A stretch of 5,816 nt of DNA from Mageeibacillus sp. UBA5734 (GTDB taxonomy: Bacteria > Bacillota > Clostridia > Saccharofermentanales > UBA5734): assembly GCA_002419365.1 (NCBI GenBank), contig DIGA01000054.1, positions 71,231-77,046 of the forward strand, read 5' to 3'. Shown here piece after piece: positions 1-5,816 of the stretch. The number at the start of each line of letters is the position of its first letter. Positions within the stretch are counted from its first letter, which is position 1. Below the pieces are notes generated by a model. It did not search any database and was not told the origin of the DNA. It worked only from the letters and a program-made list of their open reading frames with translations. The position numbers and the translations under genes were made by a program.

Positions 1-1239
1 TTAGTCGCATTCATAACCGGCCTCCTTGAGGAGCCACGCCGCGCGGGCTGCCTGGGCCGAGTCCGGCAACAGCAATTGCAGACTGCCGCCTTCGTAGGTG
101 CGGAATTCGCGGATACGCAGATTGGTGATGTTGATCGCATGGTCGCCCAGTAGCGTCGTCACCTTGCCGATGACACCTGGTTCGTCCGGAATATAGACAT
201 TGAGGATGCTCTGGGTCAGCAAGGCACCCCGGCCATCGACGGGCAGCGATCCACGGTACTGCGCCGCCTGGAAAAAATACTGGCGCATGTGATCCAAGTC
301 TTTGTCAGATAATTCCGTGCGGAACTCCTGCAGGATGGCGATGTACTGGTCGATCAGGGGCAGCAGCTGGTCGCTGGACTCGAGGCTGATCTGGGACCAG
401 AGGCTGGCATCCGATGACGCGATGCGGGTGATGTCACGAAAACCTCCGGCAGCCAGCCGGGTCAGGTTGTTGTCGCCTTGGCGCGCTGCCAGCAGAGACA
501 GCGCTGCCGCTGCGACGTGAGGCAAATGGCTGACCGCTGCAACCGCCTTGTCATGCGTCTGCGGATCCAGGCTGATCGGAGAAGCCCCGATCGATTGGAC
601 CAGGCGCTCCAGCTGGCGGTATTCCAGGACAGTGATGGCGGATTGTTCCGGCAGGCACAGGACATAGGCCGCATTTTCAAACAGATTCTCCCGGGCATTG
701 GCATAGCCGTGCTTTTCTGATCCTGCCATCGGGTGGCCACCCACAAACCGGTCGTCGGGAATCAGGTCCAGGACTGGCTTTTTGACGCTGGCGACGTCGG
801 TCAGGATGGCCCCGGTGAAGGGACGGATCTGCCTGACCAGGTCCGGGATCGTGGCAGGCGGCGTGCACAGGAAAACGACCTGGCAATCTGCCAGCATCTG
901 CCAGACAGCGGACTGGTCGGCCGGGCCAGGACCGGCAAGGTCAGCTGGACCAGCAGACTGCGAAGTCTTGGCCTTGAATGCTGTGATGATGGATGGAGCC
1001 TGATGGTGGTCCAACTGTTTAAACTCGGACTGGAGGGGCATCACGCCTCCTTGCGACAGGACCTGGTCAGAGAGGGCTTTTTGAATCACAACCGGGTCTG
1101 GGTCGATCCCAACCACGGTGACCCTGGCCCGGCCAGCGAGTGCCTTGGCCAGCGATCCGCCGATCAGACCCAGGCCAACCACACCGACCTGCATCGGGGC
1201 TGGGGCTTTGTTTTCAGCGGGTACGTCCGGGGTTACCAT
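1..1239 (-). CDS. tyrA: Prephenate dehydrogenase with C-terminal ACT domain
   Basis: This cytoplasmic enzyme oxidatively decarboxylates prephenate to 4-hydroxyphenylpyruvate with NAD(P)+ in tyrosine synthesis. The 412-residue product is complete, ending in TAA at the window edge. Visible features, in order: a Rossmann loop GLGLIGGSLAKAL (22-34) with Asp46 placed to bind the NAD ribose; TDVASVK (147-153); GGHPMAGSE (167-175) with the likely catalytic His169; SHLPH (237-241); GGFRDITRIA (265-274), whose Arg272 matches the substrate-binding Arg of characterised TyrA proteins; and an ACT domain (about 345-412), probably for end-product feedback. The start at 1239 has GGAGAG five bases upstream. 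Met16 (MQVGVVGLG) is where many relatives begin, so a shorter form is possible. About 40 extra residues, rich in Ala, Gly and Pro, lie at roughly 64-112 between the nucleotide-binding Asp and the next core strand (VVFLCTPP). The gene lies 20 bases behind paaK and is probably co-transcribed with it. Whether it prefers prephenate or arogenate cannot be read from the sequence. Confidence 0.96.
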   Translation of the reverse strand: MVTPDVPAENKAPAPMQVGVVGLGLIGGSLAKALAGRARVTVVGIDPDPVVIQKALSDQVLSQGGVMPLQSEFKQLDHHQAPSIITAFKAKTSQSAGPADLAGPGPADQSAVWQMLADCQVVFLCTPPATIPDLVRQIRPFTGAILTDVASVKKPVLDLIPDDRFVGGHPMAGSEKHGYANARENLFENAAYVLCLPEQSAITVLEYRQLERLVQSIGASPISLDPQTHDKAVAAVSHLPHVAAAALSLLAARQGDNNLTRLAAGGFRDITRIASSDASLWSQISLESSDQLLPLIDQYIAILQEFRTELSDKDLDHMRQYFFQAAQYRGSLPVDGRGALLTQSILNVYIPDEPGVIGKVTTLLGDHAINITNLRIREFRTYEGGSLQLLLPDSAQAARAAWLLKEAGYECD

Positions 1240-1259
1240 GTTCGCTCTCCAGTCATGTG

Positions 1260-2567
1260 TCAGAATTTGCGGTTGTCGATCACCCGTTTGGCTTTGCCTT
1301 CACTTCTGGGCAGGGAACGGGGCTCAACCAGGGTGATCTTGGCCGCAATGCCCAAGGTGGAATGGATGTCCGCGGTCAGGCGCCGTTCGATCGTCTCGAT
1401 TTCGCGCACGGAGTCAGAGAAGAATGCTTTCGTCATCTCAATCTGGACCTCCATGCGATCCATGTTGTTGATCCGGTCGACATGGATCATGTAATGCGGT
1501 TCGAGCTCGCCATACGTGAGCAGGATCGATTCGATCTGGCTCGGGAAGACATTGACGCCGCGAATGATCAGCATATCATCAGCCCGTCCGGTAACCTTTT
1601 CCATGCGCACGGTCGTCCGGCCGCAGGCACAAGGTTCATAGTACAGCCGGGTCAGGTCATGCGTATTGTAGCGCAGGAGCGGTGTGCCTGTCTTGGTCAC
1701 ACTGGAAAAAACCAATTCGCCCAGTTCACCTTCGCCGAGCACTTCGTGCGTGTCCGGATCAATGACTTCAGCAATGAAATGGTCGGACTGGATGTGCAGG
1801 AGATCGCTGTGGTCACAGCTCATGGCCACACCCGGGCCCAGGGTTTCGGACAAGCCATAGATGTCAAAAGCCTTGAGGCCAAGGCGTTCCTCGATCTGGT
1901 GTTTCATTTCCAACGTCCATGGCTCCGCCCCGAAAATACCAACCTTGAGGTTGAGCTGGTGTTTGCTGATGCCATGGGCGTCCATTTCATCGGCCAGGTG
2001 AAGGGCATAACTGGGTGTACAGGCCAGGGCCGAGGGCTGGAAATCAAGCAGGATATCGAGCTGCCGCTTCGTATTGCCTGATGAAACCGGGATCACCATC
2101 ACGCCCATCCGTTCTGCGCCATAATGCAGGCCGAGACCGCCGGTAAACAAGCCATAGCCATAGGCTACATGCAGCGAGTCCTCCTCGGTCATTCCGGTCA
2201 TGGCCAGGGAACGGGCGATACACTCCGACCAGAGGTCGATGTCTTCTTTGGTGTAACCCACGACTTTTTGTTTGCCGGTGGTCCCGGACGATGCATGCAC
2301 ACGGATGATCTTGGACATGGGTACGGCAAAGGTGCCGAAAGGGTAATTGTCCCGCAAATCCTGCTTGTCGGTCAGGGGGAGTTTTTTCAAGTCATCGATC
2401 GAGGTGATGTCTTCCGGGGTCAGGCCGATAGCCTGCATCTTTTCGGTATAAAAGGGGACCGTCCCATAGATGCGCCGGACACAATCGACCAGCCTCTGCC
2501 CCTGGAGTTCGCGCAGGTTTTCATAAGACTGGGTCTCCATTTGCTTGTTCCAGATATAACCATTCAT
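1260..2567 (-). CDS. paaK: Phenylacetate-CoA ligase family enzyme (AMP-forming)
   Basis: This enzyme activates phenylacetate, or a related aryl or indolyl acetate, to its CoA thioester through an acyl-adenylate. The 435-residue product has the full family length. Visible motifs: the ATP-binding loop SSGTTGKQK (93-101); GIFGAEPWT (210-218); YGLSE (237-241); RYNTHDLT (299-306), with the ribose-binding Asp304 kept but Asn301 and His303 where many relatives have RYRTRDLT; GRADDMLIIRGVNVFPSQ (327-344); and a C-terminal EGKAKR (423-428) that should carry the adenylation lysine. Cys251, His263, Cys313 and Cys315 (in CACGR) could form the zinc site described in some family structures; this is inference. 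AGGAGG (plus-strand complement at 2578-2583) lies 10 bases before the ATG; Met10 is a less likely start. tyrA follows after 20 bases, which points to one operon. Family membership is secure, but the true substrate is open: phenylacetate, 4-hydroxyphenylacetate and indoleacetate are all possible. Anaerobes often pair this enzyme with indolepyruvate ferredoxin oxidoreductase, which is not in this window. Confidence 0.93.
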   Translation of the reverse strand: MNGYIWNKQMETQSYENLRELQGQRLVDCVRRIYGTVPFYTEKMQAIGLTPEDITSIDDLKKLPLTDKQDLRDNYPFGTFAVPMSKIIRVHASSGTTGKQKVVGYTKEDIDLWSECIARSLAMTGMTEEDSLHVAYGYGLFTGGLGLHYGAERMGVMVIPVSSGNTKRQLDILLDFQPSALACTPSYALHLADEMDAHGISKHQLNLKVGIFGAEPWTLEMKHQIEERLGLKAFDIYGLSETLGPGVAMSCDHSDLLHIQSDHFIAEVIDPDTHEVLGEGELGELVFSSVTKTGTPLLRYNTHDLTRLYYEPCACGRTTVRMEKVTGRADDMLIIRGVNVFPSQIESILLTYGELEPHYMIHVDRINNMDRMEVQIEMTKAFFSDSVREIETIERRLTADIHSTLGIAAKITLVEPRSLPRSEGKAKRVIDNRKF

Positions 2568-2604
2568 CGATCAAGAACCTCCTGCCGTTTATCGGTCCCG
2601 CTGG

Positions 2605-2638
2605 GGGCGAGTTGTCACCCAAGTGATGCACACGTGGG
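2605..2638 (-). promoter_or_regulatory. Two overlapping hairpins in the paaK leader
   Basis: In the minus-strand transcript, CCCACGTG (2638-2631) can pair with CACTTGGG (2625-2618) around a five-base loop, giving seven pairs with one internal mismatch. Next, GGGTGA (2620-2615) can pair with TCGCCC (2610-2605) around the loop CAAC, giving six pairs including one G-U. The GGG at 2620-2618 belongs to both stems, so they compete. The wobble pair exists only in the minus-strand RNA, which fits a leader of paaK. The second stem ends about 22 bases before the paaK AGGAGG. No T-run follows, so this is not a standard attenuator; any effect would be on translation or RNA stability. The pairing is read directly from sequence, and a regulatory role is inference. 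Confidence 0.3.
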
Positions 2639-2642
2639 CTAT

Positions 2643-2659
2643 CCTTTAAACAATAAAGG
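2643..2659. repeat. Perfect 6-5-6 inverted repeat upstream of paaK
   Basis: CCTTTA (2643-2648) and TAAAGG (2654-2659) are exact inverted copies around AACAA. A palindromic TGCATGCA lies just beside it at 2661-2668. The dyad overlaps the best -10 candidate for paaK, a typical place for a repressor operator. It could equally be a small RNA stem. No known regulator motif is recognised. Confidence 0.35.
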
Positions 2660-2679
2660 TTGCATGCATTCGCCGGCAA
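2650..2679 (-). promoter_or_regulatory. Weak sigma-70-type promoter candidate for paaK-tyrA
   Basis: On the minus strand, TTGCCG (2679-2674, four of six matches to TTGACA) is followed after 18 bases by TATTGT (2655-2650, four of six matches to TATAAT). Transcription would begin near 2643, giving a paaK leader of roughly 75 bases that contains both hairpins. Matches are modest, and read-through from tex is a reasonable alternative source of transcription. Confidence 0.25.
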
Positions 2680-2694
2680 GTCCTGGAAGCGCGG

Positions 2695-2715
2695 AAAAAT
2701 GGCCGGATTTCCGAC
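2695..2715 (-). terminator. Weak intrinsic terminator candidate after tex
   Basis: Eleven bases past the tex stop, the minus-strand transcript reads GTCGG, loop AAAT, CCGGC, then CA and five T residues. The stem has five pairs, one of them G-U. This is short for an intrinsic terminator. The T-run can instead join an alternative CGGAAA/TTTCCG stem (2692-2713). Termination may be partial. Confidence 0.35.
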
Positions 2716-2726
2716 GATTTTACCGA

Positions 2727-4856
2727 TCAGGCCAGACCTTTCATACTGAGGGCGATCCGTTTGCGCGAAAGATCCACCGACAAGACACGCACGGTGACAG
2801 CCTGGCCAATCCGGACGACAGTCAGAGGATCTTTGACAAAGCGGTCAGACAGCTCGGATACATGAACCAATCCGTCCTGGTGCAGGCCGAGGTCCACGAA
2901 AGCGCCAAAGTCCGCGACATTGCGCACCACGCCGCGGATCACCATGCCTGGTTTGAGATCCTTGATGTCGAGAATCTCCTGGTCCAGCTCGACCTGGGGC
3001 AGATCATCGCGCGGATCGCGCCCCGGCCGGGCCAGGGCATCGAGGATATCCGACAGGGTATACCGGCCAAGCTCAAGCTGATCCGATAACTGGTCCAGGT
3101 CAAGTCCGCGGGCCCGTTCCGCCAGTTCTGGTGAAACAGGCACCTTGAGCAGGCCGGCCAGAGCTTTGACTTTGGCATAGCTCTCCGGATGGACCGACGT
3201 GTTGTCGAGGGGTTCCTCCGCACCCGGGATGCGCAGGAAGCCGGCCGCCTGCTCGAAGGCTCGAGGACCCAGGCGAGGGACAGCCAGCAGCTGCTGGCGG
3301 GAACGGAACGCGCCGTGCTTTTCGCGCCAGTCGACTATTGCCTGCGCCAGGGACGCTGTGATGCCGGCGACATAGGACAAAAGCGCTGGCGAGGCGGTGT
3401 TGAGATCAACGCCCACTTCATTGACACACGCTTCGACCACCCCACCCAGTGCGCTGGCCAGGCGTTTCTGGTTCATATCATGCTGGTACTGCCCGACACC
3501 GATGGCCTGGGGCTCGATCTTGACCAGCTCCGCCAGGGGATCCTGGACGCGCCGGGCAATCGACACGGCGCTGCGGACATTGACATCGAGATCGGGGAAC
3601 TCGGCGGCGGCCTTGGGCGAGGCAGAATAGACGGAAGCACCAGCCTCGCTGACCACCAGGCAGCGGACAGTCAGGTTGTCGTTCTTGATCAGGGTGCGGA
3701 TAAATTGCTCGGTCTCGCGCGAAGCCGTACCGTTGCCGATCGCAATCAAGTCAATCGGATACAGGCTCAGCAGTTTTTTGATTGCCACAGATGATTCGTC
3801 GATCCTGCTGAGGGGCGGAGTCGGATAAATGACCCCCGTCGTGAGCAAGCGTCCGGTCGGATCGACAACGGCCAGCTTACAGCCATTGCGATAGCCTGGA
3901 TCAAGTCCGAGCACCGTTTTGCCGCGAATGGGTGGGACCATCAGGAGACTCCGGAGGTTTTCGGCGAAAACCGTGATCGCCTTTTCCTGGGCCCGGGTCG
4001 TCAGCTCACTGCGGATTTCATTCTCCAGCGAAGGCGCGATGAGCCGCTTCCAGGCATCGGCCACGATGGCCCGGATCAGCTCAGGGCAGGCACTTTGCGG
4101 ACGCAGAGCGGCTCTTTCCATGATGTCCTGGGCTGAGCCTTCCGGGACTTCCAGCGCAACCGCAAGGAACTCCTCCCGTTCACCCCGGTCAATGGCCAGG
4201 ACACGATGGCCGGCGATGCGCTTGACCGGTTCCGAAAAGTCATAATACTGGCGGTAGACGCTGTCTTCCTTCTTCCTGGCTTTGCTGAGCAGGACGCCTT
4301 CGCGCCAGAGCAACGCGCGTAAAGCAGACCGGATGGCTGCATCGTCAGCCAGTTGTTCGGCGACGATATCCATGGCACCAGCGAGGGCAGCTTCGACTGT
4401 GGGCAGCTCCGGAACTTCGGCGGCTTTGGCGGCAGCCAGCTTTTCAAGACTGGCCAGGGGTGTCTTCTGGGCCCAGATCAACCCAGCCAGGTCACCCAAT
4501 CCCAGGGCCCGGGCAACGGAAGCGCGCGTTTTACGCTTGGGCCGGTAGGGGCGGTAGAGATCCTCCAGCCGAGTCAGCGAGTCTGCAGCCGCAACCTGTG
4601 CGAGCAGCTCAGGGTCGGTTACACCCTGCTCACCGAGCAGGCGAATGACATCTGACCGGCGCGTCTCAAGATTGCGCAAGGACTCCAGCTGCTCAGCAAA
4701 AGCACGCAAGACCTGGTCATCAAGATTACCAGTGACTTCTTTGCGATAACGGGCAATGAAAGGGATCGTTGCCCCATCGTCAATCAGGGCGATGATTCCG
4801 TCGACTTGGCTGGGCTTGAGGTTGAAGGCTACTGTCAGTTTGTCCGGTATGGTCAT
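2727..4856 (-). CDS. tex: Tex-family S1 RNA-binding transcription accessory protein
   Basis: Tex is a cytoplasmic nucleic-acid-binding protein, related to eukaryotic Spt6 and linked in other bacteria to transcription and stress or toxin-gene expression; its exact reaction is not settled. The product has 709 residues, slightly short for the family. In order: a helical N-terminal region with IPFIARYRKEVTG (31-43) and DLYRPYRPKRKTRA (99-112); a YqgF/RNase H-like fold with LGLDPGYRNGCKLAVVD (316-332), IAIGNGTASRETE (371-383) and VSEAGASVYSAS (401-412 region); SIARRVQDPLAELVKI (432-447) and GVGQYQHD (453-460); a helix-hairpin-helix region (about 484-543); HPESY (556-560); and one S1 domain (about 636-706) that ends almost at the stop codon, so the basic tail of some relatives is absent. 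I place the start at 4856 because MTIPDKLTVAF matches the family N-terminus and GGAG lies five bases upstream. An in-frame ATG at 4907 would add 17 unlike residues. The gene is divergent from the zinc-ribbon gene and 159 bases upstream of paaK. Confidence 0.96.
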   Translation of the reverse strand: MTIPDKLTVAFNLKPSQVDGIIALIDDGATIPFIARYRKEVTGNLDDQVLRAFAEQLESLRNLETRRSDVIRLLGEQGVTDPELLAQVAAADSLTRLEDLYRPYRPKRKTRASVARALGLGDLAGLIWAQKTPLASLEKLAAAKAAEVPELPTVEAALAGAMDIVAEQLADDAAIRSALRALLWREGVLLSKARKKEDSVYRQYYDFSEPVKRIAGHRVLAIDRGEREEFLAVALEVPEGSAQDIMERAALRPQSACPELIRAIVADAWKRLIAPSLENEIRSELTTRAQEKAITVFAENLRSLLMVPPIRGKTVLGLDPGYRNGCKLAVVDPTGRLLTTGVIYPTPPLSRIDESSVAIKKLLSLYPIDLIAIGNGTASRETEQFIRTLIKNDNLTVRCLVVSEAGASVYSASPKAAAEFPDLDVNVRSAVSIARRVQDPLAELVKIEPQAIGVGQYQHDMNQKRLASALGGVVEACVNEVGVDLNTASPALLSYVAGITASLAQAIVDWREKHGAFRSRQQLLAVPRLGPRAFEQAAGFLRIPGAEEPLDNTSVHPESYAKVKALAGLLKVPVSPELAERARGLDLDQLSDQLELGRYTLSDILDALARPGRDPRDDLPQVELDQEILDIKDLKPGMVIRGVVRNVADFGAFVDLGLHQDGLVHVSELSDRFVKDPLTVVRIGQAVTVRVLSVDLSRKRIALSMKGLA

Positions 4857-4927
4857 GGCTGCTCCTTGGCTGGTGCAAAGAACTTTTGGGCACCATCTGA
4901 AGGGCACATTGTTCTTGCTTTGGTCAC

Positions 4928-4957
4928 ATTATGATAACATATTTGCTGTAATCTGAA
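4928..4957 (-). promoter_or_regulatory. Promoter candidate for tex
   Basis: On the minus strand, TTCAGA (4957-4952, four of six matches) precedes CATAAT (4933-4928, five of six matches) by 18 bases, inside the most AT-rich part of the divergent intergenic region. The leader would be about 65 bases. TATCAT, four bases upstream, is an alternative -10. The evidence is pattern only. Confidence 0.3.
4944..4952 (+). promoter_or_regulatory. Extended -10 candidate for the zinc-ribbon gene
   Basis: TGCTGTAAT combines an extended -10 TG with TGTAAT, a five-of-six match to TATAAT. No good -35 lies 17 bases upstream, which extended -10 promoters can tolerate. Transcription would start near 4959, leaving a leader of about 28 bases that carries AGGAGG. 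TATGAT at 4930-4935 is an alternative. It overlaps the tex promoter candidate, so the two genes may interfere with each other. Confidence 0.3.
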
Positions 4958-4986
4958 CCAAAATGCTTCAGGAGGCTGCCTGCTGG

Positions 4987-5816
4987 ATGGCTCGCTATTG
5001 TTTTTACTGTGGTCGTGAACTGGCATCAGGTGAAAAGTGCAACTGCAGGTCTCATGCCGCAGGCGGATCCCACCAGGGGCAGTCGAGACAGACTCATAAC
5101 GCAACCGGTACTTCCCAGTCCAAAACCCATCCAGGCAGTGGATCGCAATCCAGAAGCAGCTCTGGCTCAAGCCAGTCGGGAGCCAAGGCTGGTGGCACGA
5201 AGACCAAAGGCGCAGGATTCTGGGCAGCTTTCCAGTCAGCGACAAAAAGAAACCAGCCCTCCGGCCAAAAAAAGCCGCCTTATGGCAGCTCTGGCAAAAG
5301 AAAATCGATGGATACCGTCGCTCTCCTGGCGGTTTTTGGCCAGTATCTGAGCTACCTGACCCGGCCAGTCGACTCCATCCGCCAGGCAGTCCAGTACCTG
5401 AATCCACACCGTCTCCTGGTTGTATCACTGATTCACGCCGCACTGGGTGGTCTGGCCATGGTCCGGATCGCCCAGCTTGGCACCCTTGATTTGCTCCTGC
5501 AATTGACCCAGGTCCAACTGGCTGCTAATCCGTTCATCGCCGGGTTCTTCTTGTTTATCCAGGGTGCTGGTCTGGCGCTGGTCTTTGACTGGCTCCTGAT
5601 CCTGGTCACCCATTTGACGCTGCAATACGTCTTCAAGGCCCCTTTCGCCCTGACCCGGGTGGCCGCGAGCTTTGTCCCGGTCATTTTCTATCTGGCGCTG
5701 TTCCAGCTATTAGCCCTGATGTCCCTGACCTTGGTCCCCGTGGCCAGTTTGCTCACATTGGCCGCCGGCTTGGCGATTGCGCTGCTGGTTCTCTACCTCG
5801 CAATCCGCCAGCTGAC
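4987..5816 (+). CDS. Zinc-ribbon multi-pass membrane protein, YIP1-like (3' partial)
   Basis: This reading frame stays open for 276 codons to the window end and has no stop, so the gene is cut by the boundary. The N-terminus MARYCFYCGRE with later CNC gives Cys5, Cys8, Cys18 and Cys20, a CxxC/CxC pattern fitting a small zinc ribbon. Residues about 21-107 form a linker rich in Ser, Gly, Gln and Lys, with no predicted fold. A segment QYLSYLTRPVDSIRQAV (119-135) then leads into hydrophobic stretches at about 142-160, 183-208, 226-247 and 250-272, probably membrane helices. A zinc ribbon, linker, short Pro-Asp motif and helix bundle resemble bacterial YIP1-domain proteins, but this is architecture rather than a firm match, and the function is unknown. 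AGGAGG (4970-4975) lies 11 bases before the ATG. An in-frame ATG at 4963 lacks a ribosome site and would contain AGGAGG inside the gene, so 4987 is preferred. There is no signal peptide, so the zinc ribbon and linker are probably cytoplasmic. Confidence 0.82.
   Translation, partial: MARYCFYCGRELASGEKCNCRSHAAGGSHQGQSRQTHNATGTSQSKTHPGSGSQSRSSSGSSQSGAKAGGTKTKGAGFWAAFQSATKRNQPSGQKKPPYGSSGKRKSMDTVALLAVFGQYLSYLTRPVDSIRQAVQYLNPHRLLVVSLIHAALGGLAMVRIAQLGTLDLLLQLTQVQLAANPFIAGFFLFIQGAGLALVFDWLLILVTHLTLQYVFKAPFALTRVAASFVPVIFYLALFQLLALMSLTLVPVASLLTLAAGLAIALLVLYLAIRQL

Noticed and set aside
2568..2726. T-box or other known riboswitch ahead of paaK-tyrA
   Set aside because: The gap is too short for a full T-box and lacks its conserved AGGGTGGNACCGCG antiterminator sequence and a strong terminator. 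A GGGTGACAAC stretch looks only superficially similar.
733..3089. Long plus-strand open frames (733-1494, 1140-2081, 2124-3089) opposite tyrA, paaK and tex
   Set aside because: They lie antisense to genes with clear family motifs, have no recognisable domains, and are typical by-products of GC-rich coding sequence.
3189..3794. Plus-strand open frame opposite the tex core
   Set aside because: Antisense to the conserved YqgF-like and helix-hairpin-helix regions of Tex; its translation shows no family features.
4857..4907. Upstream extension of tex to an ATG at 4907
   Set aside because: The extra 17 residues do not look like the family N-terminus, and the ATG at 4856 has a well-placed GGAG.
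4853..5443. Minus-strand 196-codon open frame across the intergenic region
   Set aside because: It crosses the divergent promoter region, overlaps the zinc-ribbon gene antisense and the tex start, and looks like shadow coding. The plus-strand frame has a ribosome site, Cys motif and membrane segments.
1..5816. Mobile element, CRISPR array, tRNA, toxin-antitoxin or defence cassette
   Set aside because: No transposase, integrase, repeat-spacer series, tRNA-like fold or known defence domain was seen on either strand. All but about 310 bases are coding.

Overview
The window reads as an ordinary chromosomal segment from a moderately GC-rich bacterium, most likely an anaerobic member of the Bacillota (Clostridia-like). 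The reasons are strong AGGAGG/GGAG ribosome binding sites, a prephenate dehydrogenase with a C-terminal ACT domain, a phenylacetate-CoA ligase of the type common in anaerobes, and a zinc-ribbon/multi-pass membrane protein of a kind often seen in Clostridia. The assignment is by inference, since no rRNA or other phylogenetic marker is present.

Layout. Three complete genes lie on the minus strand, so they are transcribed from right to left: tex (4856 to 2727), a paaK-like ligase (2567 to 1260) and tyrA (1239 to 1). paaK and tyrA are only 20 bases apart and look like one transcription unit, which may continue past the left edge of the window. A 159-base gap separates tex from paaK. It holds a weak terminator-like hairpin after tex, a perfect 6-5-6 dyad, a weak promoter candidate, and two short hairpins in the paaK leader that share three bases and cannot both form fully. 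On the right, a 130-base AT-richer region separates tex from a divergent plus-strand gene that starts at 4987 and runs off the window end. That gene encodes a short Cys-rich zinc-ribbon-like N-terminus, a Ser/Gly/Gln/Lys-rich linker and at least four hydrophobic segments. It has no stop codon inside the window.

Function. TyrA makes 4-hydroxyphenylpyruvate for tyrosine synthesis. PaaK activates phenylacetate or a related aryl acid to its CoA thioester. Their tight linkage suggests a joint role in aromatic amino acid or aryl acid metabolism, for example salvage of arylacetates to arylpyruvates through an indolepyruvate-type oxidoreductase encoded elsewhere. Tex is a widely conserved nucleic-acid-binding protein with no obvious pathway link to the other genes. 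I see no mobile element, CRISPR array, tRNA, rRNA or defence cassette. The least explained parts are the divergent zinc-ribbon membrane protein, the paaK leader, and an extra stretch of about 40 residues inside TyrA.
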